This document shows, piece by piece, positions 25,698 through 33,481 of a DNA stretch of 64,000 nucleotides. This DNA comes from Planctomycetota bacterium. GTDB lineage: Bacteria; Planctomycetota; PLA2. The translations under genes and the position numbers were made by a program. The notes under the pieces are model-generated. The model saw only the letters and a program-made list of their open reading frames with translations. It was not told the origin of the DNA and searched no databases. Position 1 is the stretch's first letter, and each line of letters starts with the position of its first letter. The stretch is from NCBI GenBank assembly GCA_021776735.1, contig JAJFFH010000015.1, positions 1 through 64,000 on the forward strand, in the 5' to 3' direction.

Positions 25698-26231
25698 CTA
25701 TTCGAGCCGGGCGCCGCCGCCAGTGCGACGTCCGTTGCCGCCGCCGGTGCCGTTGCCGAGCGCGTGGTCGCGAATAAGGCGCAGCTTGGCGCGGGCCTCA
25801 TGCGCGGTACTCAGCTCCGTGTCGTCATGCGTGTTCGCGAGGCAACGGACGAGCGCGCGGGATCGCACCCGATACGCCGCACGGACATCGTCGTTCGAGG
25901 CGTCGGGTGCCAAGTCAAAAAAGGAACACGCCGCGCCGCGGTCGAGCTGGGCGGGCTCGGTGCGGGACAGGACGTCGAGCACCCGTTTGCCTGAGAATCC
26001 GAGATGGGTCTGCGCGGCCCAGTCCGAGCGCATGGGTCGCCCCAACGCGGCGTCGCGCGCCTGCACCAGTTCGCGGAGCTCGGCACGGATCTGCTCTTTC
26101 TCCTCGGCCACGGTCGCGCGCAGCAGGCGCACCTTGAGCGGACGGCAAAGACGCTTGTAGGCGCGCTGTATGTCCTTGGGTGATGCGTCGAGCGGCGCGT
26201 CGAGCCGCTTTACGGCGTGCTCGCGATCCAT
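25698..26231 (-). CDS. J-domain-like protein lacking HPD
   Basis: A 177-residue protein with two segments that look like helices I-II of J domains (LDAPLDASPKDIQRAYKRLC at about 10 and LAPDASNDDVRAAYRVRSRA at about 100). The HPD tripeptide needed to stimulate Hsp70 is absent in both. The C-terminus is Gly/Asn/Arg-rich and probably disordered. Start at 26231; upstream residues to 26270 are unconserved. It converges with the selenoprotein candidate, leaving 9 bp. Function unknown. Confidence 0.55.
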   Translation of the reverse strand: MDREHAVKRLDAPLDASPKDIQRAYKRLCRPLKVRLLRATVAEEKEQIRAELRELVQARDAALGRPMRSDWAAQTHLGFSGKRVLDVLSRTEPAQLDRGAACSFFDLAPDASNDDVRAAYRVRSRALVRCLANTHDDTELSTAHEARAKLRLIRDHALGNGTGGGNGRRTGGGARLE

Positions 26232-26483
26232 GCACCGTTTATACACCAAAAGCCGGGGCGGCGGACCCACGAACGCGACGAACGGTGCCGTTCGGCCCGC
26301 CCAAGAAAAAAGAGCGGGTGGTGTGTCCGATGGCCTCTGCGTTCAAAAAGAGGTGAATGTACGGGGCCCGGATTTTTTTACCAACCGCTCGTGGTTTCCA
26401 TAGATCGGACGTTTCCCCCACCGGCTACAGTCGAAAAACCGGATTGGGCGACAGCAAAAATCGCCAAGGCAATTTTCGTTAGC

Positions 26484-27416
26484 ATGAGCATGACCGTGAA
26501 TCTCGTGCCGCTGTCCGCCGTGCCTACTCGCTACACGGTGTTTGGGGCTGGGTCGGTTGGCACCGTCTTGGCGGGGTTGTTGGCCGACGGCGGTGTCGAT
26601 GTGCGATTGGCCGGACGTGGTGCCGTCTCGGATCTTGTGCTCGAGGGAAACGGCGAAACCGTGCGCACGCGCGTACCCGTTGTGAATGAAACCGAGGGCA
26701 CGATCTTGTTGTGCGTTCACGAAACCGACGTTGCGGAACTCTGCGCGGGTTGGGCCGGACGGACGGTGGTCACACTCTGCAACGGTGTGACCGCGGAGAA
26801 AGCCGCGGCGCAATGGTGCGATGTGATCGGCGGGGTGTGGCGGTTTACGTGCGAACTGCTCGCGCCGGGGCACGCACGTTTCACGCGGCGCGGGCGTGTG
26901 ATCGTGCAACGGACGGCGTTGCCCTTGGCCGACGACCTGCGCCGCGCCGGCCTCGACGTCGGCGAGTCGGACGACATCGGCGCGGACGTCCGGCTCAAGC
27001 TGTGTTTGAATCTCGCCAGCACACCGAACGCACTGATCCGTCCTGCAGATCACGCCACGTCGGCGTTCGGGGAAATCAAGGCGCGCCTGCTCGAGGAAGC
27101 ACGCGACGTACTCGCAGCCGCAGGACTCAGCGTCGACCCGGGTGCCGGCGATCGCACGTTGGACGAGGAGATCGAACTCCACCGACAAACCGGCGGCGGA
27201 AGCCGGTGCCGGATCGGGATGGTACACAACGACACCTGGCGCACGCTATCGCGCTGTCGCAAGCCGAAGGAGCGCTATCACACCGCGGTTGCCCGCTGGG
27301 GCGCCGCACCCCAAAATCGCGCGATGGGAGCACTCCTCGATCGCGCCACAGGCCCGGAGTGCTACACCGCACGCGAGGTTCTAGCGGCGCTGGACGAGGC
27401 GCTCATCCAGCCTTGA
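26484..27416 (+). CDS. Ketopantoate reductase family protein
   Basis: A 310-residue NAD(P)H-dependent reductase of the ApbA/PanE family. The dinucleotide fold starts with TVFGAGSVGTVLAGLLADGG. ILLCVHETDVAEL and VVTLCNGVTAEK match the second half of the Rossmann fold. VRLKLCLNLASTPNALI corresponds to the conserved catalytic-Lys and Asn helix. Start at 26484 (MSMT) or two codons later. Preceded by a 252-bp gap in which I see no gene. It may make pantoate, or act on another 2-keto acid; many paralogs exist. Confidence 0.78.
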   Translation: MSMTVNLVPLSAVPTRYTVFGAGSVGTVLAGLLADGGVDVRLAGRGAVSDLVLEGNGETVRTRVPVVNETEGTILLCVHETDVAELCAGWAGRTVVTLCNGVTAEKAAAQWCDVIGGVWRFTCELLAPGHARFTRRGRVIVQRTALPLADDLRRAGLDVGESDDIGADVRLKLCLNLASTPNALIRPADHATSAFGEIKARLLEEARDVLAAAGLSVDPGAGDRTLDEEIELHRQTGGGSRCRIGMVHNDTWRTLSRCRKPKERYHTAVARWGAAPQNRAMGALLDRATGPECYTAREVLAALDEALIQP

Positions 27417-27436
27417 TTCGTCGCCATGTCGAGCGC

Positions 27437-28018
27437 TCATGACGACATGGGGGTTGCGAAAGTCCACCAGCGACCCCATAGGTGACAATACTCAGTAGGC
27501 GAGCCCAAGAACCTGGCAGTAGGCTCGGCGCCGGTGTGTGAGTAGGCAAGTCCGAACTGGGCGTAGAAGAGGAATCCGGTATCGGTCTGGAACAACTCGG
27601 CATCGCCGGCGACCTCGACGGGCCCCACAAACATCAGCCCCGCGCGGCCACCCTCGGGAAGGGCCTCGTGCGCCATGCGGTGCAACGCGCTGTCGCTCAG
27701 CAAGACGCGAACGACCAACGGCGCCCGAGTCAGCGTTGCCAGAGCCACAAGCACCGCGACAACCGGGGGAACGGCCCATGATGCCGCCTCGCGCGGACCC
27801 ACGGGCGTGCCGCGAAGCCAACGACGCAGCCGGCGGTACGCACAGACCAGCCAGGTCAGGACCAACACCACGAGTCCGCCGAACCAGACAGCAGCGAGCC
27901 AGAGTAGATTCGGGGCAACCGTCGCCACGACTGCCGCGGCCGTCGCTGCCCACGCCAAGGTCAAGCCGTGAAAGAGCGGGTTGGGCGTCTCCGGGGGCCT
28001 CGACGCGCCCGTGGTCAC
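27437..28018 (-). CDS. Membrane protein of unknown function
   Basis: A 193-residue protein with three hydrophobic segments (LAWAATAAAVVATVAPN, LWLAAVWFGGLVVLVLTWLV and WAVPPVVAVLVALATL) followed by a soluble C-terminus ending FLFYAQFGLAYSHTGAEP. A GTG at 28018 overlaps the stop of the cytochrome gene as GTGA and is the preferred start; an ATG at 28036 is possible. The coupling suggests it works with the cytochrome lipoprotein. Not recognised. Confidence 0.6.
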   Translation of the reverse strand: MTTGASRPPETPNPLFHGLTLAWAATAAAVVATVAPNLLWLAAVWFGGLVVLVLTWLVCAYRRLRRWLRGTPVGPREAASWAVPPVVAVLVALATLTRAPLVVRVLLSDSALHRMAHEALPEGGRAGLMFVGPVEVAGDAELFQTDTGFLFYAQFGLAYSHTGAEPTARFLGSPTEYCHLWGRWWTFATPMSS

Positions 28019-28464
28019 TGATACTCCTGGTGACAATCGACGCAGGAGCGCTCCAGCGCGAGCGCTTCGTCAGCCGCTTGGCCATCAATCCGCGCACGGG
28101 CGTAGTCGCGCGCGCGGCGGCGCGCCTCGTCCAGCAACGCGCGCAATCGGCCGATATCGCCGTCCGTTTGCTTTTGTCCGTTCTTGTTCCGGCGCAACAA
28201 GTCCGTTTGACTGGGCCGGGCTCGTTGCAGCAGGTTCTCGATTCGTAACGCCCCTTCCAAGTCCGCCGACGCGGACGCGAGCGGGCGTTCGTAACGTTCC
28301 AGGCGGCGCATGGCCTCTTTCAATTCCAGCGGTTCGTCGCGCAGGCCTAGCGCCGCGCGCTTTTGGCTGAGAAGCTCGTCGGTGTCGGGCGAGTCGTCCG
28401 AGCACGCGGCAAGAAAAACGGCTCCCGCAAGCCGGGCCAAAACGCCGAAGACGAACCCACGCAT
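28015..28464 (-). CDS. Lipoprotein with a single c-type heme motif
   Basis: A 149-residue exported lipoprotein: lipobox FLAAC at about residue 21, then a helical body and a C-terminal CVDCH, the CxxCH heme attachment motif, four residues from the end. This layout (heme at the extreme C-terminus of a helical protein) recalls four-helix cytochrome c-prime-like folds. TDGD at about 103 is a copy of the iterated motif in a KNGQKQTDGDIGRLR helix. The start codon shares the tetramer CATG with the divergent HAD gene. Probably an electron carrier outside the membrane. Confidence 0.7.
   Translation of the reverse strand: MRGFVFGVLARLAGAVFLAACSDDSPDTDELLSQKRAALGLRDEPLELKEAMRRLERYERPLASASADLEGALRIENLLQRARPSQTDLLRRNKNGQKQTDGDIGRLRALLDEARRRARDYARARIDGQAADEALALERSCVDCHQEYQ
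28156..28167 (-). repeat. Iterated motif copy ACGGACGGCGAT
   Basis: Exact sense-strand copy in the cytochrome lipoprotein gene, read as T-D-G-D, with the extended flank AAAAGCAA before the core. Confidence 0.88.
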
Positions 28465-29089
28465 GGACGCGCATTCTACGGTGGTCGTGTTCGACCTCGA
28501 CGACACGCTGATCGACACCCGGGGCATCCTCGTACCCGACGCGCTCCGGCGGGTTGCGGCGGCCGTGGGGACTCCGGTCGAGAGGCTCAACGCCGTGGGC
28601 AAGGCGATCGGCGAGGTGCTTGCGGGTCTCGACGTGACGGATGAGCAGCGGGCCGCGGCGGCAGCGGTCTGGTACGCCCCGGACGTTGCGCCGCTCACGG
28701 CGTTGCCCGGAGCGCGCGAGTTGCTCGATGCGTTGCGCGCACACCCGGACGTGGGGCTGGTGCTTCTGACGCGCGGAGATCCGGCGCGTCAGCAGCAAAA
28801 ACTCGATGCGTGCGGGCTGCGCGGTTGCTTCGACGAGGTCCGCATCCGGCCCATCGAAGGGCCCGGGACCAAACGCGACGACCTCGCCGCGATCCTCGCC
28901 AAGTTCAATGTGCCGCCCGGCCGCTGCCTCGTGGTCGGCGACGACGAGGCCGACGAGCTCGCACACGCACGCGCGCTCGGCTGCGTGGCGATCAAGGTGC
29001 CGCAGGCGACCTGGGCCGACGTGGAGCGGACGATCGCGACTTTGCGCGGCGCAAATCCCGAATCTCGCCGAAAACCGGAATCCTCGTAA
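28463..29089 (+). CDS. HAD-superfamily hydrolase
   Basis: A 208-residue HAD hydrolase. Motif I is VVFDLDDTL (nucleophile and acid Asp), motif II LLTRG, motif III region GPGTKRDD and motif IV VVGDDEADELAHA. A small alpha cap fits phosphoglycolate-phosphatase or beta-phosphoglucomutase-like enzymes. The ATG at 28463 overlaps head-on with the divergent cytochrome start, leaving no separate ribosome site; the true start could be a GTG slightly downstream. Substrate unknown. Confidence 0.8.
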   Translation: MDAHSTVVVFDLDDTLIDTRGILVPDALRRVAAAVGTPVERLNAVGKAIGEVLAGLDVTDEQRAAAAAVWYAPDVAPLTALPGARELLDALRAHPDVGLVLLTRGDPARQQQKLDACGLRGCFDEVRIRPIEGPGTKRDDLAAILAKFNVPPGRCLVVGDDEADELAHARALGCVAIKVPQATWADVERTIATLRGANPESRRKPESS

Positions 29090-29119
29090 CATCGCGCCGG
29101 TCTCGCGCAAGAGGCTGTC

Positions 29120-31510
29120 GTGACGGGAACCGAAGAACAGCGTCTCTGGCAGCGATGGGCCCAGCGCCGCGATCGTGGCGCTTTCGAAGCCCTCGTGGCC
29201 CACCTCCAGGTCTTTGCGTTCGACTTCGCGCGCCGGGTCACCGGCCACGACGCCGACGCCGCCGATCTCGCGCAGGAAGCACTGGTCGAGCTGTCGGGCA
29301 CCGACCCGCAAACGCCGGCCGCCGTCGGCCTCAAGGCGTTCCTGGGTCGCCACATCCACCTGGGCGCGAAGATGCTGCGTCGCGCCGCGCTCACGCGCAC
29401 GCGCCACGAACACGCAGCGGCCGAGGCCCGGGAGCGCGCCGCCCAAAGCGCCCGGGAGCCGCAAGGACAAGAAACCGAGGAAGCGCTCGCGCTCCTCGAC
29501 GCCGACCAGCGCCGCGCCGTCGAGCTGCGTTTCTTGCACGGCCTGTCGTACCGCGAAATCGGCCATGTGCTCGGCATCAGCGAGCTCAACGCCCGCGTCC
29601 GCGTCCACCGCGCCCTCAAACGCCTGCGCGAACGCCTCGGCCCGCGCACCAAGGCCTCGCTCGCCGCCCTGGCGCTGTTCTCGCCCCCGTCACGGTTCGT
29701 TTCCCACACCGTACGCACGGCAGTTGCCGTGGGAGGAGTGCTCGCCGTGACTTCCATTCTCAAGAAAACCCTCGTCGTCGCAATCCTCCTGGCCGCCACC
29801 GCCACCGGCGCCTATGTGTGGCGGACCGGCAGCCGCGATAGCGGAGCGCAACGGGCGGACGTTCCGGAGCGAAGGGCATCCGCAAAAAGGCAAACGGACG
29901 GCGATGTCTTGAAGCCCTCCACGGACGACGACGCGCAGGCTCCGGCTGCGGCGCCCACAGCGCCGGCACAAGCAAGAACCTGGAGCGGCCACTTGAAGGG
30001 CCGCGTGGTGCTGGACGACGGCACGCCCTTCGCCCACCGCACACTCGCGCTCTGGGGCTACGAACAGGTCACCGCCAAGACCGATGCGGACGGACGTTTC
30101 GAACTGGCCGGCGTCTATCCCGGCGAACGCACGCTGTACATCGCGGAACCCGGTTTCGACTTCGCGATCTTTTCAACGGAGGTGGGCGCCCACGACGTGT
30201 CCGACATCGCTGCTCGTGTTGAGCGCGGCCAAACCCTGCGAGGAACGATCCTGTCGGGACGCGACGTTGTTTCCGGCGCGACACTCACGTTGCGGCGCCA
30301 AGGCGCACGCGGGTCCGGCGCGGCCGTACAGGCGGATTTCGCGTTCCTCAAGACGGACGCGCAGGGCCACTTCGCTGTCCCGCTCCTGCCGTCCGGTTCC
30401 TACACCCTCGCCATCACCGCCGATGGATTCGAGCCTGCGGCCGTGAGGCTGCAAGTCACGTCGGTCCCTGCCCCCGCCCCCCTCACCCTCCAACTCAAGC
30501 GTGCCGTCCGGCTCACGTTTCGGTTCGACAATCTGCCGCCGGAGTGGCGACGAACCGCTGTGTACGTCGCGATTCACAACCTTGACGGCCGCGAAATCGA
30601 AACGCAGGCGGAAGGCCGGCTAGACGAGTCCAACTCCCTCGGTTTCGATGCGCCGCCGCCGGGGCGCTACCACTTCGAGACCCTGCCCGGCGGCAAGGGT
30701 GTGCTTCCGCGGATGCGACAGACCGTCACCATCACGAGAGCGGCCGGACAGACCGTGGTCTTCCGCTTGCCCGATGGCGCTCGCGTGACAGGCACGCTCC
30801 GCGACGTCGATGGAGCAGTGGTCGCGCGCGCGCGGCTGTTCGTGGAGGGCGCCGATCTGTACGCAACGACCGACACACGGGGCCGCTTTGTCTTTCCTCG
30901 CGTACCCACCGGGCAGCGCGTTTTCTCGCTGGCTGCCGGACAGCGGCGCCTGAGACGCGCTGAAATCCCGACTGGCGGCGCCCTGCAGCTCGACCTGAGA
31001 TTCCCCGGCACCGCGGAGATCCGGGGACGCGTGGACGCGAAGGGCCCGAACTACGCGAAATCCGTGGCGCTCTTCGACCTGTCGGACGCGGAGAAGCCCA
31101 TGGCCAGACACGATCTCCGAGAGGACGGCTCGTTCGTACTGCCCCATCTCGCACCGGGCACGTACCGACTCGTCGCCTTCGCCTACGAGGCACCGGCGTT
31201 GGAACAACGGGTCACGGTCGATCGCGGCAGTGTCGATGTCGGTACGTTGCTGGTGGAGCCCTACGTGCGGATCCCACTTCGAGTCGCTGCACCCACCGCG
31301 GTGAAACTCGCAGGGAAACACTACGCGACCTGGAGCGGCGGCCTCTGCAGGTACGAGTTGGACGGGCACGGACACGGCCACCTGTGGGGCCTGCCACTCG
31401 GCACGCACATCGTCCACTTCACGCTCACGGGCACGAAGCAGACCACGACCGAGGTCCGCGTCGAGACGCAGGACAGCCCCACCGTGCGCGTAACCCTGGA
31501 ATTGAAGTAG
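29120..31510 (+). CDS. ECF sigma factor fused to membrane span and carboxypeptidase-regulatory-like domains
   Basis: A 796-residue protein with a GTG start. Residues 1-175 form an ECF-type sigma factor (region 2 DADAADLAQEALVELSG; region 4 ELRFLHGLSYREIGHVLGIS). A single span at about 214-235 (LKKTLVVAILLAATATGAYV) is followed by a Gln/Pro/Ala-rich linker containing a TDGD copy of the iterated motif. About 290-796 hold serial beta-sandwich units of the CarboxypepD_reg type (GRVVLDDGTPFAHRTLALWG, TDADGRFELAGVYPGERTL, TLRDVDGAVVARARLFVEG). Such sigma-membrane-sensor chains are characteristic of Planctomycetes. The sigma part would have to be released or act at the membrane in response to an outer ligand, which is inferred. 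Confidence 0.85.
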   Translation: MTGTEEQRLWQRWAQRRDRGAFEALVAHLQVFAFDFARRVTGHDADAADLAQEALVELSGTDPQTPAAVGLKAFLGRHIHLGAKMLRRAALTRTRHEHAAAEARERAAQSAREPQGQETEEALALLDADQRRAVELRFLHGLSYREIGHVLGISELNARVRVHRALKRLRERLGPRTKASLAALALFSPPSRFVSHTVRTAVAVGGVLAVTSILKKTLVVAILLAATATGAYVWRTGSRDSGAQRADVPERRASAKRQTDGDVLKPSTDDDAQAPAAAPTAPAQARTWSGHLKGRVVLDDGTPFAHRTLALWGYEQVTAKTDADGRFELAGVYPGERTLYIAEPGFDFAIFSTEVGAHDVSDIAARVERGQTLRGTILSGRDVVSGATLTLRRQGARGSGAAVQADFAFLKTDAQGHFAVPLLPSGSYTLAITADGFEPAAVRLQVTSVPAPAPLTLQLKRAVRLTFRFDNLPPEWRRTAVYVAIHNLDGREIETQAEGRLDESNSLGFDAPPPGRYHFETLPGGKGVLPRMRQTVTITRAAGQTVVFRLPDGARVTGTLRDVDGAVVARARLFVEGADLYATTDTRGRFVFPRVPTGQRVFSLAAGQRRLRRAEIPTGGALQLDLRFPGTAEIRGRVDAKGPNYAKSVALFDLSDAEKPMARHDLREDGSFVLPHLAPGTYRLVAFAYEAPALEQRVTVDRGSVDVGTLLVEPYVRIPLRVAAPTAVKLAGKHYATWSGGLCRYELDGHGHGHLWGLPLGTHIVHFTLTGTKQTTTEVRVETQDSPTVRVTLELK
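29894..29905 (+). repeat. Iterated motif copy ACGGACGGCGAT
   Basis: Exact sense-strand copy in the linker of the sigma fusion (KRQTDGDVLKPS), with extended flank AAAAAGGCAA and trailing GTCTT. Confidence 0.88.
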
Positions 31511-31533
31511 GCGCTTCCGTCCGGCAAAAGAAA

Positions 31534-31580
31534 ACGGCGACTGCCCCTCTTCGGGAGCAGTCGCCGTCCGTTTGCTTTTT
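31534..31580. terminator. Bidirectional terminator built around an iterated-motif copy
   Basis: ACGGCGACTGC (31534-31544) pairs with GCAGTCGCCGT (31557-31567). On the plus strand the stem is followed by CCGTTTGCTTTTTT and on the minus strand by TTCTTTTG. It sits between the convergent sigma-fusion and thioredoxin-like genes. One arm is an 11/12 match to the iterated motif (31560-31571). Confidence 0.75.
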
Positions 31581-31593
31581 TGGCGTTGCGCGT

Positions 31594-32448
31594 CTACGCC
31601 TTGGCGGGCGTCGGCTTCAGCTCGTAGAGAGCTGCTTCGCGTGTGTTGGCGGCGTCCTCAAGATCGCCGATCTTCTTGTCGAGGGCGTCGCGCTGCTTGT
31701 TCAGCTTCGCCCGCTTGCTCGCGCTCTTGGTGTCCGCAATGGTCTGCTCGAGCTCGTTGAGCTTGGCGCGGAGCTTGTCGGTCTTGGCGCGCTCCTTTTG
31801 AATCGACTTTTGCGCCGAGGCAACGCGCGACAGTTTGTTTTGGTAATCGAGCTTGAGCGTCGCGCGCATCGCCGCGACGATCTTGCCGGCGTTGAACTTC
31901 TTTGTGGTCCGCACCATCTTGGTGGCCTCGTAGTTCGGACGCAGGAACACGAGGGTCGGACGCGTGGACGCGTACGACTTCAGGACCCGGTCCGTGCGCG
32001 CCGTCTCGGCGTCGATGCGCAGGCAATCGAAAAAGCGCGCGCCCATCGCGACCTTGTCGTCGGCGAACGCTGCGTCTTCTTCGACCATGAAGCGATAGTC
32101 CGGCGCGTCGTCATCGTCCGCAGTCTCCGGATAGATGAAGACCAGCATCGGCTTCCCGGCCCGGCCGGCCGTGGCGGCTTCCTGCTCGGTCATGCCCGTC
32201 ACGGTGTCGGGAGCGAGTCGCGCGACATCGCGCCAGCCGATCCGGAATTGCGCTTGGCTCGAGACCCCGCCGGAGCGCGTGCGCGCCTTGGCCGAGGCGG
32301 AGGGATTGGCTGTCGGAGTCGGAGTGGGAGCGTTACCGCGTCCGCCACCGGCGGACGCACTGGATCCCCGTCATCATCCGTAGACGTCGGGTTGGAATCC
32401 GGCGAACGCGAGCGCGGCCGCCAAAAGGGCCAGAAGAGAAATGCGCAT
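31594..32448 (-). CDS. Candidate selenoprotein, exported thioredoxin-like (Sec25-Sec26)
   Basis: The frame starts at 32448 with a signal peptide (MRISLLALLAAALAFAG), continues FQPDVYG, then two in-frame TGA codons (32371-32376), then a Ser/Gly/Thr/Pro linker, QFRIGWRDVARLAPDTV and a thioredoxin-like domain (GRAGKPMLVFIYPE, AFADDKVAMGARFFDCLRID, RPTLVFLRP) and a coiled coil. 285 codons in all including the stop. The paralog next door aligns from the WRD segment onward, so coding extends upstream of the first ATG normally found (32202). A perfect 9-bp hairpin with a GGU loop follows the TGAs by 12 bases. Insertion of two adjacent selenocysteines is the inference. The thioredoxin part itself lacks CxxC. 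Alternative: two adjacent stops with an internally started cytosolic protein. Confidence 0.65.
32338..32358 (-). promoter_or_regulatory. Candidate SECIS hairpin with GGU loop
   Basis: In the mRNA GCGUCCGCC-GGU-GGCGGACGC is a perfect 9-bp stem with a triloop GGU. The loop begins 24 and 21 bases after the two UGA codons. A G at the start of the apical loop and such spacing are hallmarks of bacterial SECIS elements. Confidence 0.65.
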
Positions 32449-32505
32449 GATGACAAGCCTAGCCTTATTTGGCCGGCGCGGGGACCGGGATTGGCCGGAT
32501 TGCGT

Positions 32506-32542
32506 AAAAAAAGGGCGCCTATCGGGATTTCCGATAGACGCC
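32506..32542 (-). terminator. Intrinsic terminator between the two selenoprotein candidates
   Basis: On the minus strand GGCGTCTATCGG-AAATC-CCGATAGGCGCC (one mismatch) is followed by seven T residues. It lies 20 bases beyond the stop of the 32562-33326 gene, so the two paralogs are probably separate transcripts. Confidence 0.85.
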
Positions 32543-32561
32543 ATCGAGGCTAAAAAGGGGG

Positions 32562-33326
32562 TCAGGCTCGAGGCTTCAGGTCGAAAACCGAGTTTTCGCG
32601 CTTCAGCAGCGCCGCATCGGCCTTGGCGAGCTTGTCGTTCAGCGTTTCACGCTTCTTCTCGAGGCTGACCTTCCGGGCGCCACGGGTGTCCGTGAGCTTT
32701 TTGTCGAGCCGGGCCAGAACATCCCGGTCACGCTGCAGCTTGGCACGCGCCTTGTCGATGCCCTTCAGGCTCTTCACGGCGGTGGCCACGCAGTTTTCGT
32801 AGTCCAGGCGCATGGTCTTGCACATGGCCCCAAAGATCTTGCCGCCGCTCGGAGTCCCACGCAGGGTCGCGGCGATCTCGAAGTTCGGTCGTACAAACAC
32901 GAGGCACGGCGCGGAACGCGCCATTTTGGCGAGAATCCGGTCCTTCTTTGCTTCCGCGGCGGTCATCCGCAGACAGTCAAAGAAGCGGGCGCCGATTGCC
33001 ACCTTGTCCGTCGCGAAGGCACGGTCGGACTCGATGGCCCCCCGCGGATCCTCGCTATCCTTGTCGCTGTCACGGTAGACGTAGACCAACATCGGCCGGT
33101 CGGCCCGGCTGGCCTTGGCGGCTTCCGCCTCCGTCATGCCGGTCACGACATTGCGTGCCAGCTCGGAGGCATCGCGCCACTGAACCGTGAATTCGGGTCG
33201 GGAAGCAGCTCCCCGGGCTCGTCCGCGGGCACCGCCCGCGGCACCGCCACATCAGCCAGCTTCGAGGGCCGGCATCCATACTGCGGCCACGAGCACCGCA
33301 GCGAAGATTCCGATGGTCTTTCGCAT
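32562..33326 (-). CDS. Candidate selenoprotein, exported thioredoxin-like (Sec25-Cys26)
   Basis: The frame starts at 33326: signal peptide MRKTIGIFAAVLVAAVW, MPALEAG, then TGA (33252-33254) and TGT, giving Sec25-Cys26, a Gly/Arg/Ala linker, PEFTVQWRDASELARNVV and the thioredoxin-like domain (ADRPMLVYVYRDSD, AFATDKVAIGARFFDCLRM, APCLVFVRP) with a coiled-coil tail. 255 codons including the stop. The TGA is at the same codon as the first TGA of the paralog at 31594-32448, where codon 26 is also TGA rather than TGT. An 8-bp hairpin with a GGU loop starts 10 bases after the TGA. Usual annotation would begin at 33146 and lose the signal peptide. Confidence 0.7.
33223..33241 (-). promoter_or_regulatory. 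Candidate SECIS hairpin with GGU loop
   Basis: In the mRNA CCGCGGGC-GGU-GCCCGCGG is a perfect 8-bp stem with a GGU triloop, the loop starting 19 bases after the UGA. The same loop occurs in the paralog's hairpin although the stem sequence differs, which suggests selection on structure. Confidence 0.65.
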
Positions 33327-33481
33327 TGTTGTTGTATCTCCCGTGAGCCGAAAAAGGGCACCGTCTTCTCTATCTTAAACGTCGCCAGGACGGGGTTTTT
33401 CGAACCAAAATCCGCGGGCAACGCGGGAGGGGCCGGGGGAACTGTCGGCGGGCGCCGGTAGCGTACGTGGTTCGAGGAACC

